Shown here: positions 6,812-11,498 of the stretch, one piece after another | Position numbering within the stretch: the first letter of the stretch is position 1 | Layout: every line of letters starts with the position of its first letter | Assembly: GCA_003647825.1 (NCBI GenBank) | Contig: QMNP01000028.1 | Location: 1 to 11,498, forward strand | Direction of reading: 5' to 3' | Length of the DNA: 11,498 nt | From: Candidatus Cloacimonadota bacterium | GTDB lineage: Bacteria > Cloacimonadota > Cloacimonadia > Cloacimonadales > TCS61 | Translations under genes and position numbers: made by a program | Notes under the pieces: model-generated | Databases searched by the model: none | What the model was told of the DNA's origin: nothing | The model's input: the letters and a program-made list of their open reading frames with translations, nothing else

Positions 6812-6930
6812 TGCGAGGAAGGATAATTACGAATAGAAGGTTTAGGAAAAGCAAGAATCACATCCCGAGAACCTGCAAAACAAGGTGTGATGAGCCTGAA
6901 AAATATATTTAAATAAAGGAGAATGAAAAT
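6812..6930 (+). other. 119-bp intergenic stretch, possible RNA structure and coding remnant
   Basis: This is the only sizeable gap inside the five-gene cluster. AACCT at 6870-6874 can pair either with AGGTT at 6838-6842, or (as ACCT) with AGGT at 6883-6886, the latter extended by ATCAC (6857-6861) with GTGAT (6887-6891). In the frame of the preceding gene, beyond a second stop at 6824-6826, the sequence is open through codons for LGKARITSREPAKQG to a TAA just before the next ribosome site. A GG-N10-GC at 6839-6852 is a poor sigma-54 match. There is no U-run, so I do not call a terminator. The 3' end holds AAAGGAG for the next gene. Confidence 0.4.
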
Positions 6931-9453
6931 ATGAAAAAAACAATGTTAGTCGTATTAGTTATTTTCATCAGCATACTGAGTGCTGATATAATTAAGGATA
7001 TAGATGATTGGACTACTCAACAACACCAGCCCTTTGATGCGAAAGATGTCGCAACATTTATGAACGGCAGACCGGGAGGGAATATTAACTATGGTGTAGA
7101 ATCTGTATTTAATAATGCCACTACTAATTATACTTCTGCCACTTCTTTAGATGCAACTCACTTTGTGGTTGCCTATCGGGATGATGGCAATTCTTTTTAC
7201 GGCACAGCCATAGTCGGAACTGTATCAGGCAACACTATCTCTTACGGAGCAGAATATATATTTAATACTGCAACTTCTACTACTTATATTTCTTCCACAT
7301 CTTTAGATGCAACTCACTTTGTGGTTGCCTATCGGGATAGTGGCAATCCTTCTACCGGCAAAGCCATTGTCGGAACTGTATCAGGCAGCACTATCTCTTT
7401 CGGAACAGGATATGTATTTAATAATTCTGATTCTTCTGATATTTCCGCCACTTCTTTAGATGCAACTCACTTTGTGGTTGCCTATCGGGATTATGGCAGT
7501 ATTTCTTACGGCACAGCCATCGTCGGAACTGTATCAGGCAGCACTATCTCATACGGAGCAGAATATGTATTTGAATATAATTCTTCTTCTGATATTTCCG
7601 CCACTTCTTTAGATGCAACTCATTTTGTGGTTTCATATCTGGCCGGATACGGTACAGCCATAGTTGGAACTGTATCAGGCAGCACTATCTCTTACGGAGT
7701 AGAATATATATTTACTACTGGTTCTAATTATGATTTTACCGTCACATCTTTAGATGCAACTCACTTTGTGATTGTCTATAAGGATGGCGGCAATTCTGAT
7801 TACGGTACTGCCATGGTTGGAACTGTATCGGGTAGCAGTATCACCTACGGTGCAGAATCTGTTTTTAGTACTGCGTATTTTTATAATTTTACCGTCACAT
7901 CTTTAGATGCGACTCACTTTGTGGTTGCCTATTCGGATGCCGGCAATTCTGATTACGGCACAGCCATCGTAGGAACTGTATCAGGTAGCACTATCTCTTA
8001 CGGAGCAGAATCTGTTTTTAATAATACTTTATATTCTCTAGATATTACCGTCACATCTTTAGATGCAACTCACTTTGTGATTGCCTATAGGGATTATGGC
8101 AATTCTGATTACGGTACTGCTATAGTAGGGGAAATTGGCGGTACACTACCCAACTCTGCCGTACAAATATTCCCGGCAGACACAGCTGCAGAGATGCCGC
8201 AGCAAGTTACAGTAAATTGGAATTACACCGCCCGTGATAATCCTACCGGATTCTATGTGTACAAAGGTGGTGCAGTCGTGGCAGATGTAGTCTTTACAGC
8301 ACCGGGAGCATACACACACGTCTTTGCCGGACTTGTTTGGAACGAGGTTGTTTCTTGGAAGGTAGAAGCTTATAACTCTGCCGGATCAGCAGCGGCGGAT
8401 GTACGCACTTTTACGGTAATGAGTGAACCTGCAAATCCGGGTGCAACTCCTACAGAAATTGTATATACGGAAATAGTGGACTTTACGGGATTAGATCCGG
8501 CACCGCTTGAATTACCAATTATAAACCTGGGAGGAAACGTTGTAGCTCCGATCTTTGATCTCGACTTTTCACCGGAAACCGTAACTAACTTCACGATTTT
8601 AGCAGAAGTAGCAGATCAGCCCAATCATCCGCTGGCAAATCCCCAAAACTGCAGTGCTGCTTTCAGATCGAATTTTCCAAGTGGTATTGCTGTGAGTGTA
8701 TTATTCGATTTCGGCGGAGCGCAAATTCCCAACCAATTAATGCGTTGGAACGGCGGCAACTGGGAAGATATTTCCGGTTTGGCAACATTTGGTGCAGGTA
8801 CGGTTTTATTTGTTTGGACTTCTAGCACCCGAGGTGAAGAAGAATTTGCAGTAAATAATGGTGACGGTCCACTTCCTGTAACGCTCTCATCTTTCACTGC
8901 AGTTCAAACAACAGAGAATTTTGCCAGATTGAATTGGATCACTCAATCCGAAAGCGGTTTGATAGGTTACAATATTTATCGGAATGTCAACGAAATACAA
9001 TCTTTTATGCAAATCAATCCGACAATAATTGCTGGAACAAATAGTTCAGAAGAGCAGCATTATACCTTCACGGATCCTGATGTAGAATATGAGCAAACTT
9101 ATCATTATTGGCTGGAAAGTGTCGGAATGGATTACCACACAGAGCTTTTCGGTCCTATTACATTATCAATTGAAAGTCCTATAATAATAGAACTTCCAAA
9201 TGCTTCAATTTTAAGATCTGCCTATCCGAATCCTTTCAATCCTACAACAACGATCGAATTCGACATTAAGGAAAATGAAAAGGGAACCATTATAATATAC
9301 AATATAAAAGGCCGGGTGATTTTAAAAGAAACTTTTGATCCTGGAAATCACACATTTGAATGGAATGCGGATAAATATTCTTCAGGTGTCTATTTCTACA
9401 AACTACAGACCAATAGTTATTCGAAGATCAACAAAATGTTGATGCTGAAATAG
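6931..9453 (+). CDS. T9SS-exported seven-repeat (beta-propeller-like) protein, paralogue of 3049-5400
   Basis: This 840-residue secreted protein has a signal peptide of about residues 1-18 (MLVVLVIFISILSA). A short N-terminal segment (IDDWTTQ, DAKDVATFMNG) matches that of the first cargo gene. Residues 52-405 contain seven repeats of mostly 51-52 residues (one of 47) with consensus ISYGAEYVFN, SLDATHFVVAYRD, YGTAIVGTVSGST, far more uniform than in the paralogue. A fibronectin-like domain follows (about 410-498), then a beta-rich region I do not recognise (about 500-645, containing MRWNGGNWEDI). The shared fibronectin-like module and T9SS type A tail end the protein (648-840). The untranslated leader GGAGAATGAAAA before the ATG also matches that of the gene at 3049. 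The two proteins thus share both ends and the repeat core but swap the domain after the propeller, suggesting different partners on a common scaffold. Substrate or ligand is unknown. Confidence 0.86.
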   Translation: MKKTMLVVLVIFISILSADIIKDIDDWTTQQHQPFDAKDVATFMNGRPGGNINYGVESVFNNATTNYTSATSLDATHFVVAYRDDGNSFYGTAIVGTVSGNTISYGAEYIFNTATSTTYISSTSLDATHFVVAYRDSGNPSTGKAIVGTVSGSTISFGTGYVFNNSDSSDISATSLDATHFVVAYRDYGSISYGTAIVGTVSGSTISYGAEYVFEYNSSSDISATSLDATHFVVSYLAGYGTAIVGTVSGSTISYGVEYIFTTGSNYDFTVTSLDATHFVIVYKDGGNSDYGTAMVGTVSGSSITYGAESVFSTAYFYNFTVTSLDATHFVVAYSDAGNSDYGTAIVGTVSGSTISYGAESVFNNTLYSLDITVTSLDATHFVIAYRDYGNSDYGTAIVGEIGGTLPNSAVQIFPADTAAEMPQQVTVNWNYTARDNPTGFYVYKGGAVVADVVFTAPGAYTHVFAGLVWNEVVSWKVEAYNSAGSAAADVRTFTVMSEPANPGATPTEIVYTEIVDFTGLDPAPLELPIINLGGNVVAPIFDLDFSPETVTNFTILAEVADQPNHPLANPQNCSAAFRSNFPSGIAVSVLFDFGGAQIPNQLMRWNGGNWEDISGLATFGAGTVLFVWTSSTRGEEEFAVNNGDGPLPVTLSSFTAVQTTENFARLNWITQSESGLIGYNIYRNVNEIQSFMQINPTIIAGTNSSEEQHYTFTDPDVEYEQTYHYWLESVGMDYHTELFGPITLSIESPIIIELPNASILRSAYPNPFNPTTTIEFDIKENEKGTIIIYNIKGRVILKETFDPGNHTFEWNADKYSSGVYFYKLQTNSYSKINKMLMLK
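7084..8145 (+). repeat. Seven tandem propeller-type repeats, homogenised copy
   Basis: Units begin at 7084, 7237, 7393, 7546, 7687, 7840 and 7996. Segments such as TCTTTAGATGCAACTCACTT and GGAACTGTATCAGGCAGCAC recur almost unchanged between units. The fourth unit is 12 bases shorter, lacking part of the RDxGNSD turn. The DNA-level uniformity implies recent unit amplification or ongoing conversion. Confidence 0.9.
8872..9453 (+). repeat. Direct repeat copy B: shared fibronectin-like plus sorting-tail module
   Basis: This is the partner of 4819-5400. Similarity begins sharply at the LPVTLSSFTA codons. The first five codons differ only at synonymous third positions, after which identity is near complete to the stop codon. 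Upstream of this boundary the two genes encode unrelated domains. Confidence 0.93.
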
Positions 9454-9463
9454 GAGAAAAAAT

Positions 9464-10162
9464 ATGAAAAGAATTATTTATCAAGTCTTAGTATTATCAG
9501 TTCTTTTGGTAATTGTCGGTTGTGCTTCAGTATCTACATATACCGAAGATGAAGGCAGCTACAATACGGACAAAGAAGCTCGCGAAAAATTTGTTTTCCC
9601 AGATTATGAAGGTTTAAAAACGAGGGTGCAAATTATCCGTTTTGGAATTCCGGAAACTATCGCTAAGCAGTATCCGGAGTTAGGAGATAAAAGAGTTGGC
9701 TGGGGATTATGTAATCGTTTGGTTGAAAGTTTTTGGGAAACTGATATGTTTGAGTTTGTAGAGGAAAAAGAGAATGTCGTAAAGAAAATGGCTGATCATT
9801 GGATGCTTTCGGAAAGCGGTATTGTTTCTGAAGATACAGCTGTAGAAGCAGGAAATTTGAAAGCTCCGGAATATCTTATTTATGCGGAAGTCTATGATTT
9901 TGGGGTTAGCCACTCGGAGGAAATTGTCGGAATTAAAGTTCAGGAATCCAATACAACAGTTATTGGAGTCCAGATCAGAATGGTAAATGTCGAAACAGGT
10001 GAGTTCGTTCCGGCTTCTGCGGAAGGACGCTCCAAAACTATTGGAATTGGAACATGGGCAACTGTTGATCTGGATTTTGATCAGACTACTGTCGGGAAGG
10101 CAAGTCAGGATGCGATCAATACTGCAATTGTTAAATTAATGAAAAGAATTATAAAAAAATAA
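9464..10162 (+). CDS. CsgG-like outer-membrane lipoprotein
   Basis: This 232-residue lipoprotein has a signal sequence ending in the lipobox IVGC with acylated Cys20. The body resembles the CsgG/curli-assembly family and its relatives: a conserved stretch around RVGWGLCNRLVESFWETDMF (about 77-96), a central strand APEYLIYAEVYDFG (about 134-147), VNVETGEFVPASAEG and a C-terminal helix with ASQDAINTAIVKLMKRI. In Enterobacteria CsgG forms an outer-membrane pore for curli subunits, but many relatives in other phyla have no proven pore role. The length is somewhat below that of E. coli CsgG. The start is supported by AGGAG at 9452-9456, only 10 bases after the preceding cargo gene. Being last-but-one in the operon, it may help export, assemble or anchor the cargo, or partner the barrel protein encoded next; that is inference. 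A generic lipoprotein of the wider CsgG fold is the alternative. Confidence 0.72.
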   Translation: MKRIIYQVLVLSVLLVIVGCASVSTYTEDEGSYNTDKEAREKFVFPDYEGLKTRVQIIRFGIPETIAKQYPELGDKRVGWGLCNRLVESFWETDMFEFVEEKENVVKKMADHWMLSESGIVSEDTAVEAGNLKAPEYLIYAEVYDFGVSHSEEIVGIKVQESNTTVIGVQIRMVNVETGEFVPASAEGRSKTIGIGTWATVDLDFDQTTVGKASQDAINTAIVKLMKRIIKK

Positions 10163-10174
10163 AAGGAGAGAAAA

Positions 10175-11416
10175 ATGAAAAAATTATTATTGTTAGTAGT
10201 ATTTGTAATTATGAGTAGTATGTTGTTTAGTGCATCATTTATCGATGCCTATTATGCCTGGATGGATGATCCTAATAATATAGATGCCTGGTATATCGAA
10301 TATGGTGACACTACAGCATCAAATTCGATTGATCTAAATCCATACGGTTTTAATCAGATAATTGAAATCGTTTATCAGAATATTAACTGGGCCAGTGGAT
10401 ATCCAACTTATTATTTAACCGTTAATTTTTCTGGAACTCTAAATGATTCTAGAACAGAATTTGTAACCGACGATGAAATTAGTGATTCCTTTATGGATTG
10501 GTACGAAGGTAATTTAGAACGATTAGCTACCGGTGAATTTATGCCGGCAATTACGGGTCATGGCTCATCCGACCCTGTAGTAGGGAATACGATCCGTTCA
10601 TTCAAAAATGTTATCTTTTCTGAAAGAGTGCAGCCAAATGCCAAACAGAAAAAGAAAAAGGAAAAAGAAGGAAAAGAAAGTGAAGGAGAGGATGAAGGAA
10701 AAGGAAGTGCTGTAAAAATCAAATCTAATGATGTGAACTCTGATCTGCAATATGAATTTTTCAGTATTAATAAAGTAGATGGAAATAGTTTGAATATTCG
10801 TGGTAATCTGACTCGAACTCACTACGACTGGAATTTGAATTATGGTGGAAATCTTAATATCAACAGTCTATCTTATAAAAATGGTCCTGATTTCAGTAAT
10901 TTCTATCTGGGATTTTTTGCCAAGAGACCAATTGTCGAGAAAGAAACATCTACGATCAATGCCGGTGTGAATTTTGATCTGATGTTTTTTGATAAAGATT
11001 ATATCGATGCCACTGGAACCGGTATCAGCTTGTTTGTTTCGGGAAAAGATACAAAAGGATTTGAATTTATGACCAAGAAATTCTCTGGAACTCATCTTTT
11101 TTCCTGGGGTGGAATGCTCACATTTAGTAATGCAGATAAACAATCTCAAACTTTAATGAACGGCGGCGCATCTTACGGAGTTCCAATTGGAGAAAAACTT
11201 ACAACTACATTAGATATGTTTGGAACATTCATTTTAGCATCAAGTTACGATGGTCACGATCTTGATATTGACGATCCGTTCATGCTAAATTCAGGCGTTT
11301 ATTGTGGTTACTTGTTAAGCTCAATGTTCAATTTGAATTTTGGCTTGAAGAAGGTATTCTTTGTAAAAGATTTTTCTTCTACAGAAATAACTCTGGGAGC
11401 AAATTATAGATTCTAA
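10175..11416 (+). CDS. Probable outer-membrane beta-barrel protein with charged linker
   Basis: This 413-residue protein has a clear signal peptide (MKKLLLLVVFVIMSSMLFSA, cleavage near 20-21). I do not recognise the N-terminal part (21-150). Residues 156-178 are a Lys/Glu/Gly-rich, probably disordered linker (KQKKKKEKEGKESEGEDEG). Residues about 185-413 alternate polar and hydrophobic residues in short Gly/Asn-bounded strands and end in ANYRF, the terminal aromatic residue typical of outer-membrane barrels. The likely picture is a periplasmic N-terminal domain, a linker and a barrel of roughly 10-14 strands. AGGAG at 10164-10168 gives a good start, 12 bases after the CsgG-like gene, so the two are almost certainly co-expressed and may work together. 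The molecular function is unknown; a channel, an anchor or a structural porin-like role are all possible. No catalytic motif was seen. Confidence 0.68.
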   Translation: MKKLLLLVVFVIMSSMLFSASFIDAYYAWMDDPNNIDAWYIEYGDTTASNSIDLNPYGFNQIIEIVYQNINWASGYPTYYLTVNFSGTLNDSRTEFVTDDEISDSFMDWYEGNLERLATGEFMPAITGHGSSDPVVGNTIRSFKNVIFSERVQPNAKQKKKKEKEGKESEGEDEGKGSAVKIKSNDVNSDLQYEFFSINKVDGNSLNIRGNLTRTHYDWNLNYGGNLNINSLSYKNGPDFSNFYLGFFAKRPIVEKETSTINAGVNFDLMFFDKDYIDATGTGISLFVSGKDTKGFEFMTKKFSGTHLFSWGGMLTFSNADKQSQTLMNGGASYGVPIGEKLTTTLDMFGTFILASSYDGHDLDIDDPFMLNSGVYCGYLLSSMFNLNFGLKKVFFVKDFSSTEITLGANYRF

Positions 11417-11427
11417 GTAAAACTATG

Positions 11428-11454
11428 GGGAGGATTTATTTCCTCCCTAACTTT
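11428..11454 (+). terminator. Probable intrinsic terminator of the surface operon
   Basis: GGGAGGA (11428-11434) pairs perfectly with TCCTCCC (11441-11447) around a TTTATT loop, eleven bases after the last stop codon, followed by TAACTTT. The stem is strong but the U-run is interrupted, so termination may be partial. Confidence 0.6.
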
Positions 11455-11498
11455 GGAGAATATTATATGAGTTCTGCATAATAGAGTGTTTTTGTGAG

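Noticed and set aside
6839..6852. GG-N10-GC as an internal sigma-54 promoter before the second propeller gene
   Set aside because: Only the GG and GC agree; the surrounding bases (AGGTTT and AAGCA) fit the consensus poorly, and there is no dyad upstream.
9464..11416. Standard curli operon
   Set aside because: No curlin-like repeat subunits and no CsgE, CsgF or CsgD-like genes are present; only the CsgG resemblance remains.
11467..11481. Five-codon ORF MSSA with GGAG upstream, at the window end
   Set aside because: Resembles the leader arrangement before the kinase, but it is too short to support and the downstream gene is not visible.

Overview
The window looks like chromosomal DNA of an uncultured FCB-group bacterium, most likely Candidatus Cloacimonadota or a close relative. 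The DNA is AT-rich. Two large secreted proteins carry the C-terminal type A sorting tail of the type IX secretion system (T9SS), with an AYPNPFNPTTTIEF motif and a KINKMLMLK end, preceded by a fibronectin-like LPVTLSSFTA module that is very common in that phylum. The phylum call is inference from protein style. No rRNA, tRNA, CRISPR array or transposase was seen.

Layout, all on the + strand. Bases 1-30 look like the last codons of another T9SS cargo gene. A short leader ORF (160-216) with a strong ribosome site runs directly into a soluble, NtrB-like histidine kinase (219-1337) with a cysteine-rich N-terminus. The kinase abuts a full NtrC-type sigma-54 response regulator (1338-2678). A 370-bp regulatory gap follows. 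It holds three dyads of the form TTAC-N6-GTAA (the third is a near match) and, downstream of them, a convincing -24/-12 sigma-54 promoter.

Behind that promoter lie five genes with small gaps (10, 119, 10 and 12 nt). They encode a T9SS-exported protein with seven propeller-like repeats and a lamin-tail-like domain (3049-5400), a GLUG-repeat secreted protein without a sorting tail (5411-6811), a second seven-repeat T9SS protein (6931-9453), a CsgG-like outer-membrane lipoprotein (9464-10162) and a probable outer-membrane beta-barrel protein (10175-11416). A hairpin at 11428-11447 probably ends the transcript.

Proposed working: the kinase senses an intracellular, perhaps redox or metal-linked, signal and phosphorylates the regulator. 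The regulator binds the upstream dyads and, with sigma-54 RNA polymerase, switches on a cell-surface operon. The operon's cargo consists of repeat-built display or adhesion proteins, accompanied by its own CsgG-like and barrel outer-membrane components. The domain assignments and the sigma-54 promoter are well supported. The joint function of the five-gene operon is inference and is the main candidate here for an undescribed system. The two propeller genes share a nearly identical 3' end (30 differences in 582 bases by my hand count) but differ upstream, which points to recent duplication or gene conversion of the sorting module.
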